Source: Mortierella sp. BCC40632
Taxonomy: Eukaryota; Mortierellomycota; Mortierellomycetes; Mortierellales; Mortierellaceae
Direction of reading: 5' to 3'
Assembly: GCA_011634665.1 (NCBI GenBank)
Contig: WAEK01000003.1
Span: forward strand, 1,430,001 to 1,494,000
DNA length: 64,000 nucleotides
In this document: one piece after another, positions 1-10,809 of the stretch
How positions within the stretch are numbered: position 1 is the first letter of the stretch
Layout of the letters: every line of letters starts with the position of its first letter
Position numbers and translations under genes: made by a program
The notes under the pieces: model-generated
Database searches by the model: none
The model's input: the letters and a program-made list of their open reading frames with translations, nothing else
What the model was told of the DNA's origin: nothing

Positions 1-915
1 GTGCCAGGCCACCTCAGGGGACACCCATACTCCCCTGCGCGTGTCCATCGGGCCTTGGCTCGTTGGCGCGCGCAGATGCGGTAGCAGGTTCCCCGTCCCG
101 CAGTGCAGCCTCCGGTCCTGGCTGTGCTGCCCTGCGACCGCAGCCGTCCCCGAGTCTACGCGTGCCGTCCTCGGGGACAGCCCTATCCGCCCCCGAGCTT
201 CCGTCGTGCACATTTGCAAGCACGGCGGAGCTCACTCCTGCGACCGCGGGATCCCCCAGCACAGCTGGCTATGCTGCCCTGCGGTCGCAACCAACCCCGT
301 GAGACGGCTGGCCGTCCCCGGGGTTGGCCATACCCTCCACCTCACGTCCGACGGGCATTTATGTCTGAGCGTCGGCGTGAGGCCGCTCAGTGGGGCAGGC
401 GCCCTGCAGTGCAGCTGGTTCTGCCTGCATCCCCCCCACTGAGCCCCACCACCTCCCTCCTCGGGGCCAAGCGGCCCCTCGAGGATGGCGACGTCGAGGA
501 CTCGCCCGTGCAGAAGCGTGCTCGGTCGGGTGAGTCCGAGGAGGAGGTGGTGGAGGGGGCGGATGTGGAGGAGGAGGAGGAAGTCGAGGAAGAGGAGGTC
601 GTCCTGGCTGACGATCTCCTCTCCGACCATGACCACGAGTTGGTGGAAGAAGACGTGGCCATGGTCGAAGAGCAGACTGAGGCGGAGACCGTTGCAGGCG
701 GCAGCGACGGCTCCGACCAACCTCAGCCTGCTGAGGAGAACATGGAGGTCGAAGCAGACCTCGAGAGGGAGGGAGTACCTCTCGATGGTTTCTTCGATGT
801 CCATGCCTCCTCCAGGGTGCCGCTGGGGGTACTTAAACCCAGCGTCACCCTTTTTTGGGCCGCGACCCTGGGCCTAGAGGCGGCCTGGCGCCTCTATAGC
901 CTGCGGTGCGGATAG
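1..915 (+). pseudogene. Q/P/acidic element protein, broken 3' part (copy 1)
   Basis: This is the C-terminal half of the element protein, cut by the window edge. The frame carries the later ~50-residue modules (motifs such as PRGQPYPPP and HLQARR), the NLS-like KRPLEDGDVEDSPVQKRAR stretch and an acidic tail, and ends at 913-915. Copies 2 and 3 read CGG TCG CAG where this copy reads CGG TAG CAG, so there is an in-frame nonsense codon at 82-84. The acidic part is also shorter than in the other copies because the DEESVVDEEEE segment is missing. Function is unknown, and this copy is probably non-functional. Confidence 0.7.
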
Positions 916-980
916 ACTATAGACTATAGACGTCTAGATTTATAGACTATAGACTACAGACCGATAGACCGATAGACTCG
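911..980 (+). repeat. TATAGAC-type tandem tract
   Basis: Short units of ATAGACTATAGAC and GATAGACC type begin exactly at the stop codon of the element gene. The same tract follows the gene at 18,345-18,414 and, slightly longer, at 58,279-58,357. Confidence 0.8.
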
Positions 981-1034
981 GTAAGTTGTCCTGTTTCTTG
1001 CATGGTTTCTGCTCTGGATTTCACTTTGGCTTTT

Positions 1035-1500
1035 ACTAATAATTCCTGGCATCTTCTTGCTCTTTTTCTTGCCTTTCTTTCTTTCTTTCTTTATTTTTCT
1101 TGCCTTTTTTTTTTCTCCTCTCCTCTTCTCCCTGTCATCCATTGCCCAACTCTTCTTTTTCCATTCACTCCCACCCTTCCTTGCCTTTCCGTATCTTATT
1201 CGCCTTTCTTCAATTTTCTCCGCCTTCACTTTCCATCCCCATCTCTATCTTCATCTTCATCTCCTTTCCCTTCCCTATCTCTCTCTCCATCCTCTCACGT
1301 CCTGCCATCTTTGTTCAACTCTTTCCTTCTCTTCCCGTCCCCATCTCTTCCCGTTCCCATATCTTCCCGTCCCCTTCTCTTGCTATTTTACTCTGCCATT
1401 TCCTACTCACCCCTTTCTGAATTTTATCCGCCTTCATTTTCCATTTCTATTCCCACCCCACTTCACTCCCTCTCGTCTCTCCTTTATCTGACTTCACCCT
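1035..1500. repeat. Long pyrimidine-rich tract
   Basis: About 460 nt of almost pure C/T on the + strand, with TTCTTTC and CTTCCCGTCCCC motifs. Equivalents lie at about 18,470-18,935 and 58,395-58,815. The long open frames here are composition artefacts. Confidence 0.75.
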
Positions 1501-2689
1501 GGACTCATATCTACAACTCGAACCGTGGACACTCTCTGCTGGCCATTGTTTTATCTCCAGCCTCGGCAGGAGCTTAATGGCTATAAAGAGTGCTGCGGCG
1601 AGTGGAGTCACAAAGAGAAGACGCGATCCAGATGACCCAAGGTAAGGCACCAGAGACCTCAGCCAGCGCAACCAGCGCAGCGAGCACAGCCAAGGTAAGG
1701 TGCTGGAACCTTAGCCAGTTCAACCAAGACCGATAAACGCACCGGGCAGCAATCGGACTACCGTTCAACCACCGGCCAATACCTAGATGTATACATGGAC
1801 TCTGGAAGGCGCCCATGAACTCACGAGGATACTCGTTGGACACACGCTGGAGTATGCTCAATGGACACCAACAGAGTATACAGAGTATACAAAGCTCAAA
1901 AAAAAAGGCTAACAGCCAACAGCCAACAGCCAACAGCCAACAACCAACCACGATATCAAAAACGAGAAAAAAATGATCCACAGAAAGGCGAAGGACAAAT
2001 CGGAACGATGAAGACACGGCCAAGGCACTAGCAAGACACGACCAAAGCACCAGTAAGACACGACAAAGGCACCAACAAGACACGAAAGAAGAAAGAAGGA
2101 GAAACAAGTAAGAAGAAAGAAAGACACGAACCAAAAAAAAAAAAAAAAAAAAAAAAAAAATGAAGGTATGAGCAAGATACCGAGGAGTGCCGGAAGGCGA
2201 AAAGAAGGCAAGGCTGATCATCAGCACGGCAAAGTACAAGCAAGGAGGGCTACCCACAGGACAAGGTATCGGTAAAGCAGGCTAGACTTGGCGCATGTGA
2301 GATAGAACACCAGCCATGATGAGGTAGGACAACACCAGGCAAGGTAGGACGACACTAGGCAAGCTGAGTTAGGAACACTAGTTCTGAAGAGAAATAGCAA
2401 AGGCAGCGGCAGGAACTAGGCTAGCAAAATAAGGCAAATCAAGGCGAAGGAAAAAAAAACAAGATGAAGGTAAATGGTTTGATGTCTCCAAACCATTAGC
2501 AGAAGGTACGATAAAGGTCTTTTTTACGCTTGGGATCCTTGTTTTCAGGTATGGACCACCATAGAGCATTCTTGACTAAAGAGTTCCATTGACGCGAATG
2601 TAGAACAGATCCCGGTGAAGCCAGGACAAGGCACTTGAGTTTTCTAGCTATACGACTAGAACCGACTCAACTGACAAGGAACGCGGTTT

Positions 2690-2900
2690 CACCAGTAGCA
2701 GCAGGAGCACAATCGATCCTCATGTTCAGATCCAGATACTCAGATAATTGCAATGACAGCGCTCCATCTCAAAAAGCTATGTACTCGGAAATTAGGAGAG
2801 CTATACACAAACTCAGGATGTGGAGCAGTGATGCATGATACGGATGAGAATAATGCTGAATTCCAGGATAAACTCAAGAATGAAGCAAAGAACGGACAAA
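2690..2900 (+). pseudogene. Decayed F-box/LRR third-exon fragment
   Basis: The sequence resembles the end of exon 3 of the F-box/LRR genes. GATCCTCATG followed by a GGATCCAGATA-like stretch matches the exon part encoding DPHVWIQI. An AGGATAAACTCAAGAATGAAG stretch near 2,864 matches the part encoding QDKLKNE. It has no usable frame. A sister relic lies at 60,190-60,370, also just before an F-box/LRR gene. Confidence 0.6.
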
Positions 2901-3118
2901 AAAGTGGTCTTTACTACCTTTGCAAACCTTGAGATCTCCTAATCCCTTTAGAGAATCTCGGATATGCCTAGGATGAGGCCTCTCAGCAACAGCACTTGAC
3001 AGTACAAAGCAAACAATCTTGAGTCATTAAACAGCTATGTGATCCGTCTAAAGAGAATCTCTCTGCTGAAGTTTTAGTTGATTAGCATTTTCCGTGATCT
3101 GTAGCCTCTGCTCTCTTC

Positions 3119-3282
3119 CAGCAGTGTTGTCAATGCATTTGACTCCCTGAATCTTATTTCGCATAAAGTTGACGAGGGTGGGGACAACCGTGTGTCGTAT
3201 GCTCAAGAAAGGAAGAGAGACCTAGGAATGCAACTGCGCCAGCTCGCAATTACTCTTTCTTCTCATTCGCTCCATTCGGCAA
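3119..3282 (+). promoter_or_regulatory. Conserved 5' flank of the F-box/LRR family (gene 1)
   Basis: A block beginning AGCAGTGTTGTCAATGC and containing CTGCGCCAGCTCGCAATTAC and CATTCGGCAA ends directly at the start ATG. It recurs before the other close paralogs (from about 6,978, 10,660, 51,205 and 60,680) and, changed, before element copies 2 and 3. Its conservation and fixed position make it a promoter/5'UTR candidate. I see no clear TATA box. Confidence 0.6.
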
Positions 3283-6200
3283 ATGAGCAACCACATTTCT
3301 CACATGGCTAATAGTTCAGGTTTGTCCAAGCACCTTCCAGTCACCAAACACTTGAAGTCTTCTTCAAACAAACAAACAAACAAAAACAAAAAAAAAAAAA
3401 AAAAAACTGACCTATTCTTCTACTCTCTCTTCCCCAACAGAAGGTCCCCAGCAGCAAAGGCTCCCCAACGAGTGCCTATTGATTGTTATTCAGCAGTCCA
3501 AGTTCGATTTTCCTGGACTCCACAACCTCCTGACTGTGAACCGTTTCTTCTTCGAGGAGGCCGTGAAGTTGATGCTGAGTCATAGTTTCAACGAGTGGCC
3601 ATCTCAGTCGTTCAAAAGCAGGACTGAGACGAAGCATAGGATGGAGTGCCTTCTGGCACTTATTCTTCGCTCAGCATTGCAGTACGAGTGGTTGAAACGG
3701 AAAGGACTTCTCGACTTGAAGGGACAGCAGGGATACCGAGACAATCCAGAAAAGGACGGAATGTCATTGGATACTCAGAATCCTCCTTCGGCACTCTCGA
3801 CTTCAAGCTGGCATCAGTCCTTACAGAGTCACCTTCATGGGACAGACTACTTGCAAGATCTCGACTCAATCATGGGAGAGTATGGGCTAACACTCTCTAA
3901 TCTGGCTATTCATTCCAAGGAGCCATACTCTCAATTGGCCACAGTCGACTACTCAACATATGTTTCGTCGCTCTACATTGGAAGCTGCTTCAATGTTAAC
4001 TTATTAGCAAAGCAACAACGATCAGAGGGTGAGAATGGATTCATGGACAGAAGGGCAGCCAAGGATCTTACCAGGTTTCTACTCCAGCATAGTTGTCAAC
4101 GGATCACTTATCTCGGAATCAACATACACGAGTCGGCTGAGTACCTCCAGTTCATGAGTATGATGCCAAAACTCCGGACTCTGTGGATCAATATATCAAA
4201 CCCTCTTGTCGATCGCGCTACTCCCACATTTGATGCTGCTCATCTCATTCGTATGAACCAAGAAGTCTTTCCGTCCAAACGTCGGCTGGATCTTTTATTT
4301 TGGCGGGACACATATATATACACTCCTAGATTTCATTCGAGACGCGAAATGCTAATAGGATTGTTGGAGGAGCGCCAGAGATGGAAAGCCGTGTACTCTC
4401 CACCACAAATGATAAACGAGGCCGTCGGTCGTCCAAGCTCGATGGATGTGACCCTCCTGCCTTGGTTCTATGAGGCCTCGCATTCAATCGGAACCGAGAA
4501 TCTCGTGTCATTTGTGGATGGAGATCATGGTCGATGGGAAGCCGGAGAGGGTCCAACAATGGAGGCATTCTTTCGGCGTTGTACTGAGCTCCGAAGTCTT
4601 GACATTGTCATTGGACACCACTCTCTATTTCAATGGGTAAACACCCCCTCGGCCACCATTGTCTATCCTGACAGATCACCTTTGTCGATGAACCTACACC
4701 GGCCACTTTCCAAGCTTAAAACCCTAAGACTGGAATCGGATCTTAACTACTGGGTACTTATCCAGCCACTCAATGATCTCGTTAAAGCGAGTGGAGAGAG
4801 TCTTGAAACCATCCATGTTATGCAAAAATATTACCCTGGATACTCTCCGGAGATTTTCAATTCTGAGGATGTTTTGGGAACCTCTCACGAAGTACAAGCT
4901 ATTCCAAGAGCGACTACCATTAGTCTTGATTGGTATCTTCCAAGGGTACGCGAAATCAATCTTTCGTTTTCAGGGACGGTTTCGATTGGATCATTCGACC
5001 AATGTCCATTACTCGAGTGCCTCACAATCCGATGCAGTATGAGGACGATAGTACGGGCGAATATCAAAAGTCCAATTGAGTCACTACAGCAAGCAGCCTA
5101 TGAGAAGTCGCTAATACCATTGCCGATTTGGAAACTTCACAGACTGAAGCAGTTGCATTTATCAGGCATGGTCGCTGTTCAGTTTGATTTCGAGTCCATC
5201 AAGTACATGAAAAGTATAAAGACGCTATCGTTGCGTGTGAAAGCTGAAAAATGGCTCCCTTGTTTTGCAAACATGTACATGAGGCTGTGTCCTAACGAGA
5301 TACAATCAGTCCTCGTAAGTATTTGTATTGATATGCCTGGTTTCTCCTACAGTGTATTTTGCCTCGCATACTCATTCGCCTGTGGCTCTTATTCAACTAT
5401 AGTGCAAGAGAAGTGACACATCTCCTTGCTTGGACTCAACCTCCAGATTCTACCCCTGGCATTGGTCTTCAGAGTCACTGGCTAATATTACAATTGCAGG
5501 CCCTGCAGCAATGATGTTTCACCTTGAACAGTTCACGCTGTTTCCATCTCTGAAAGTACTTGACCTTAGAGTCCCTGGTGAGGACTCATACTCGTTCTTG
5601 AGTACACAAGAGGAGGCTCTTGCACAGATCTACTTTTGTCAGACTCTAGTTCCACAGGAATCATCCCCTAACCTCGATCAAATACTGGCTCGATTGTCGT
5701 CATCTTTGTCACTGAGGTCGGTCGGGTCACAGCTAACACAACCGGATCAGCTAGCTGGTGAATCCACAACGCTCTCGAGGGTCCAGGAAGATGGTAACAG
5801 TGGTACTATTTCATCTGATCAACCAAAACTCCCCCCTCAATCTCCGTATTGGAGGAGCAAACTTCGTTCGCTTGATTTCTTGGGTGGATGGAGTCCTGTC
5901 GATCCTCACATCTGGATCTCGATATTAGCAATATATGCGCCTCACCTTAAGACACTCTACGGATTTCGGAATCTGGACGCCTCAATTCAAGTAAAGGATA
6001 TAGAAGAGGCATGCAAGATTCGGAAGAAATTGATGTTGGAGATCCAGGACAAATGCAAGAATGAAGTTAGGGACAGAGTTAGTGATTCACAGTTGAGTGC
6101 TATTCATTCCCTTGAAGAGGAACCAGGAAATGGCCTACAAACGACATTCCATGAAATTTACTCGCCCTTATGCTCTTTGGAAGAGCTGGGACTAGCAGCT

Positions 6201-6302
6201 ATAACGAATGGAAATGACAGAAATGAGTGCCAAATCAGACCGGGTAACCGCACGTACATGTTTGAAAAACACTCCATCGTCCTGGTTCCTATTGAGTTAT
6301 GA
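3283..6302 (+). CDS. F-box-like leucine-rich repeat protein, paralog 1
   Basis: Proposed exons are 3283-3319, 3441-5314 and 5403-6302 (936 aa). Exon 1 encodes MSNHISHMANSS and ends in a phase-1 GTTTGT donor. Exon 2 opens with QQQRLPNECLLIVIQ followed by LLTVNRFFFEE, which fits a fungal F-box-like motif. LRR-type segments follow, such as MPKLRTLWINIS, CTELRSLDIVIG and LHRLKQLHLSGM. The second intron (GTAAGT...CTATAG, 88 nt, phase 0) leads to exon 3, which adds further LRR-like segments. By family knowledge such proteins are substrate receptors of SCF ubiquitin ligases; the substrate is unknown. The same splice sites recur in the close paralogs, which supports the model. Parts of exon 2 and the second intron are nearly identical to paralog 2. 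Confidence 0.85.
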
Positions 6303-7131
6303 GACAGCACTTCATGTCGCCTTTGATAAGAGAGAGAAGATTAAAAGAGACCACAAACAGTAGAGGAGAGAATCTCACATGGGTCTTTTTGGCCTTGATC
6401 TATATTTGACACAGGAGGTAAAAGGTCCTGAGAAACAGACCAGGATTGGAATAAACGGACCAGAATCAGCTTTGGTCATGAGACATTAGTTCATGTGTGT
6501 TTGAAAAGTAGTCCTCTCTCATTACACTAGCCACGGTTAATTCAAGTAGAGACCAGGGAACAGGGGCATATTCCCCAATCATACTTCCCCACCAGCTTGA
6601 TTTCCTCAGTATTTGATTTCAAGAGCTGACAGAAGCTACCATATCTTCAGTAGTTGTTTTCAGCCAAAGTTGCTCTCTCACCTCTTAGTTCCTACAGAAC
6701 CGTGAGCTGATCCTAGAGAGGGGCGACTGAACGGAATCTCGGATACATTGAGGTCTTTTAGTAACAACTCCTGTTGTTAGAAAGTAAGAAAATCTCGAGT
6801 TATTAAAAAAGATATAGAACAAGCGATCCAGACTAGGGCATTTCAATGAAGTGTGGACTCTGCAACTTCGTCTCTATTGGGGTTTCTGTGAAATCCTGGG
6901 ACCGCGATCCGTCTAAAAGAACCTCTCTGCTGAAGCTCCAATTGATTTCCCGTGGTCTGCAGCCCCTACTCTCCTCCAGCAGTGTTGTCAATGCATTAGA
7001 CTTCCTGAATCTTATTTCGCATAAAGTTGACGAGAGTAGGACAATGGTGCGTCGTATGCATAAAGGAGTTCCTCAAATGCAACTGCGCCAGCTCGCAATC
7101 ACTCTTTCTTCTCATTCGCTCCATTCGGCAA
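6303..7131. other. Intergenic spacer between F-box/LRR paralogs 1 and 2
   Basis: There is no gene here. The first half (CTTCATGT-GCCTTTGATA type) is homologous to the 3' flanks at 10,124 onward and 63,851 onward. The second half carries the conserved family 5' flank from about 6,978. The duplicated unit thus includes gene plus spacer, with unit lengths of about 3.8 and 3.7 kb for the first two steps. Confidence 0.7.
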
Positions 7132-10123
7132 ATGAGCAACTACATTTCACACATGGCCAGCAGTTCAGGTTTGTCAAAGCACCCTCCAGTCATCAAACAC
7201 TTGAAGTCTTCTTCAAACAAGCAAAAGAACTAAAATAATATGTTCTCCCGCTCTCTCTCACTCTCACTCTCAATAGAAGGTTGGCAACAGAGGCTCCCCA
7301 ATGAGTGTCTATTGATTGTTATTCAGCAGTTCGAGTTCGATTTCCCTCAACTATTCAACTTCCTGACTGTGAGCCGTTTCTTCTTCGAGGAGACCGTGAA
7401 GTTAATACTGAGTCATGACTCAAGACAGTGGCTATTTCAGTCATTCCAATACAACAATAGAAGAGGGCATAGGAGAGAACGCCTTCTGGCACTTGTCCTT
7501 CGCTCAGCATTGCAGTACGAGTGGTTGAAACGGAAAGGACATCTCGACTTGAAGGGACAGCAGGGATACCAAGACGGTCACGAAAAAGACGAAGAGTCAT
7601 TGGATACTCAGCACCCTCCTTCCATAGTCATAGCTTCAAGTCGGCATCAGTCCTTACAGAGCCACCTTCGTGGGACAGCCTATTTCGAAGATCTCGACTC
7701 AATCATGGGCGAGTATGAGCTGGAACTTCCTTATTCGGCCATCAATTCCAAAGAGTCATACTCTCAGTTGACTACAATCGATTACTCAACATATGTTTCG
7801 TCACTCTACTTTGGAGGTAGCCTCAATCTTCACTTATTGGCAAAGTGTCAGCGACCGGAGGGTGAAAAGGGATTCCAAGACAAAAGGATAGCAAAGGGTC
7901 TTACCAGGTTTCTACTCCAACATAGTTGTCAGCAGATCACTTACATTGAAATCACTCCGGACAGGTCGGTTGACTACCTCCAGGTCGCGACCATGATGCC
8001 AAAACTCCGGACACTATGGATAGACATATCAAAACCTCTTGTTGGTCACCCTTCATCCATATTTGACATCACTCAGCTCATTCGTACGAACCAAGAGGCC
8101 TTTCCGTCCAAACGTCGACTAGATCTTGAATTTTTGCAGAGCTCCCACGGCTTTGCTCCTACACTCGGTCCGAGAGACGAAGATCTGCAGAGATGGTTGA
8201 GAGAGCGTCGGATATGGAAAGTCCAGTACTGCTCACTCCAAAAGATGTATGAGGCTGTTGGTAGTCCGAACTCGATGGATGTGACCCTCCTGCCTTGGTT
8301 CTGTGAGGCCTCGCATTCAATCGGAACCGAGAACCTCGTGTCATTTGTGGATGGAGATCATGGTCGATGGGAAGCCGGAGAGGGTCCAACAATGGAAGCA
8401 TTCTTTCGGCGTTGTATTGAGCTCCGAAGTCTTGACATTATCGTTGGACACCACTCTCTGTTTCAATGGGTAAACACCCCCTCGGCCACCATTGTCTATC
8501 CTGACAGATCACCTTTGTCGATGAACCTACACCGGCCACTTTCCAAGCTTAAAACCCTAAGACTGGAATCGGATCTTAACTACTGGGTACTTATCCAGCC
8601 ACTCAATGATCTCGTTAAAGCGAGTGGAGAGAGTCTTGAAACCATCCATGTTATGCAAAAATATTACCCTGGATACTCTCCGGAGATTTTCAATTCTGAG
8701 GATGTTTTGGGAACCTCTCACGAAGTACAAGCTATTCCAAGAGCGACTACCATTAGTCTTGATTGGTATCTTCCAAGGGTACGCGAAATCAATCTTTCGT
8801 TTTCAGGGACGGTTTCGATTGGATCATTCGACCAATGTCCATTACTCGAGTGCCTCAAGATCCGATGCAGTGATGTATCCCATGAGGCAAGCCCTTTGAT
8901 TCAAATCGAGTCACTGCAGCAGGTAGCCTACTTGGAGTCGTTACCACTCCTTCCAATCTGGAGACTGGAAAGACTGAAGGAACTGCATCTGTCAGGCATG
9001 GCTGCAATGCAATTTGATTTCGAATCTTTCAAGTACATGAAAAGTATAAAGACGCTATCGTTGCGTGTGAAAGCTGAAAAATGGCTCCCTTGTTTTGCAA
9101 ACATGTACATGAGGCTGTGTCCTAACGAGATACAATCAGTCCTCGTAAGTATTTGTATTGATATGCCTGGTTTCTCCTACAGTGTATTTTGCCCCACATA
9201 CTCATTCGCCTGTGGCTCTTATTCAACTATAGTGCAAGAGAAGTGACACATCCCCTTGCTTGGGCTCAACCTCCAGATTCTACCCCTGGCATTGGTCTTC
9301 AGAGTCACTGGCTAATATTACAATTGCAGGCCCTGCAGCAATGATGTTTCACCTTGAACAGTTCACACTGTTTCCATCTCTAAAAAGTCTATCTCTTGAG
9401 GCCACTGAAAACACCTGTTCATTTCAAAGTACACAAGAGGAGGCTCTTGCACAGATCTACTCTTGTCAGACTCTAGTTCCACAGGAATCATCCCCTAACC
9501 TCGATCAAATACTGGCTCGATTGTCGTCATCTTTGTCACTGAGGTCGGTCGGGTCACAGTCAACACCGACAGGTCAGATCTCTGACAAATCTACGGCTAC
9601 TCCAGGAATCCGAAATGATAAAGATGCTATTTTATCTGGCCAGTCAAGACCTCATCCACAATCCCCGTATTGGGAGAGCAGGCTTCAGAGCCTCAGGTTC
9701 ATAGGTGGATGGAGTGCTATTGACCCTCATGTGTGGATCTCGATATTGACAGTATATGCACCTCACCTCAAGTCACTCTACGGATTTCATAATCTGGACA
9801 TCTCAATTCAAGTGAAGGATTTAAAAGAGGCATGTAATATTTGGAGGAGATTGATGTTGGAGACTCAGGAGAAACTCAAGAATGAAGCGAGAGAGAGCGA
9901 TAATGACTCATGCTCGAATGATGTTCGTTACCTTGAGGAAGAACCAAGAAAGGGTCTGGAGGTGATATTTCTTGAAGGTCATCTATCTCCATCATCTGTG
10001 AAAGAACTGGGATTGGCAAGTCTAATTAAGGGACAAAATAGAAACGAGTACGAAATCAAACCAGGAAGACATATTTTCAGGTTTCATGAACGCTCCACCA
10101 TTATGGTTAATGTTAAACTATGA
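7132..10123 (+). CDS. F-box-like leucine-rich repeat protein, paralog 2
   Basis: Proposed exons are 7132-7168, 7277-9144 and 9233-10123 (931 aa). The leader is MSNYISHMASSS. The first acceptor is CTCAATAG, after which the frame reads GWQQRLPNECLLIVIQQFEFD, the F-box-like motif. The LRR part resembles paralog 1. A ~395-nt block (about 8,462-8,857) is identical to paralog 1, and the end of exon 2 plus the intron start (9,031-9,192) are also identical. The segment between them (8,858-9,030) differs. Part of exon 3 is instead nearly identical to paralog 3. A likely SCF-type substrate receptor by family; target unknown. Confidence 0.85.
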
Positions 10124-10809
10124 GTAAACCCTTCATGTTGCCTTTAGTAGGAGAGAGTATATCGGAAGTGACCACAAACACTTAGAAGGGTGAGTTTTCA
10201 AAGGCCTCTTTAGCTTTGAGCTATTTTTGTCACAGTGACCAGGATTTGAATAAATGGACCAGACTCTACTATAGCGACGAATAGCTAGTTCATGTGTGTT
10301 TGAGGAGTAGTCCTTTCACATCACATTGACCACGACCAATTCAAGTATAGACCAGTGAGCAGGGGCATATTCCTTAACCATGCTTTCCTATCAACTTGGT
10401 TTCCTTATCATTCGATTTCAAGAGCTGACAATGGCTACTATTTTTTCAGCAGCTATTTTCAGCCAAAGTTACCCTCTGTCTCCTCTTAGTTCCTATAGAA
10501 CAACCCTAGAGAGGAGTAGCTGAACAGAATCTCGAATATGTTGAGGATGTTGCCTCTCAGTAACGACTCTTGTCATTAGAAAGTGATTTGTCAAAAAGCG
10601 CCTCTCTGCTGAAGTTCCAATTGATAATCATTTTCCGTCTGCAGTCACTGCTCTCCTTCAGCAGTACCGTCAAGGCTGAATCTTATCTCACATAAAGTTG
10701 ACGAGAATGAGGCAATGGCGTGTCGTATGCTCGAGAAAGAGTAAAGGATCTTCGAATGTAACTGCGCCAGCTCGTAATTACTCTTTCTCTCATTCGCTCC
10801 ATTCGGCAA
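10124..10809. other. Intergenic spacer between F-box/LRR paralogs 2 and 3
   Basis: A non-coding spacer homologous to 6,303-7,131. The conserved family 5' flank occupies roughly its last 150 nt and ends at the ATG of paralog 3. Confidence 0.65.

Larger units (their letters stand above)
1..2690 (+). repeat. Repeated element, copy 1 (5' end outside the window)
   Basis: This is the 3' part of an element found again at 14,690-19,850 and 54,730-59,900. In order it contains the end of the Q/P/acidic protein gene, a TATAGAC-type tandem tract (911-980), a pyrimidine-rich tract (about 1,035-1,500), a stretch with repeated CCAAGGTAAGG words (1,630-1,700) and an A-rich part with a 27-nt A run near 2,134. 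Close identity to copy 2 runs to about 1,890. Weaker identity to copy 3 runs on to about 2,690 and beyond. No reverse transcriptase, integrase, transposase or clear terminal repeats were seen. Confidence 0.8.

Noticed and set aside
1002..1577. Ser/Phe/Leu-rich frames in the pyrimidine-rich tract (also at 18,436-19,013 and 58,379-58,744)
   Set aside because: Composition artefacts of a C/T-only strand. The frames differ between copies by frameshifts, with no coding conservation.
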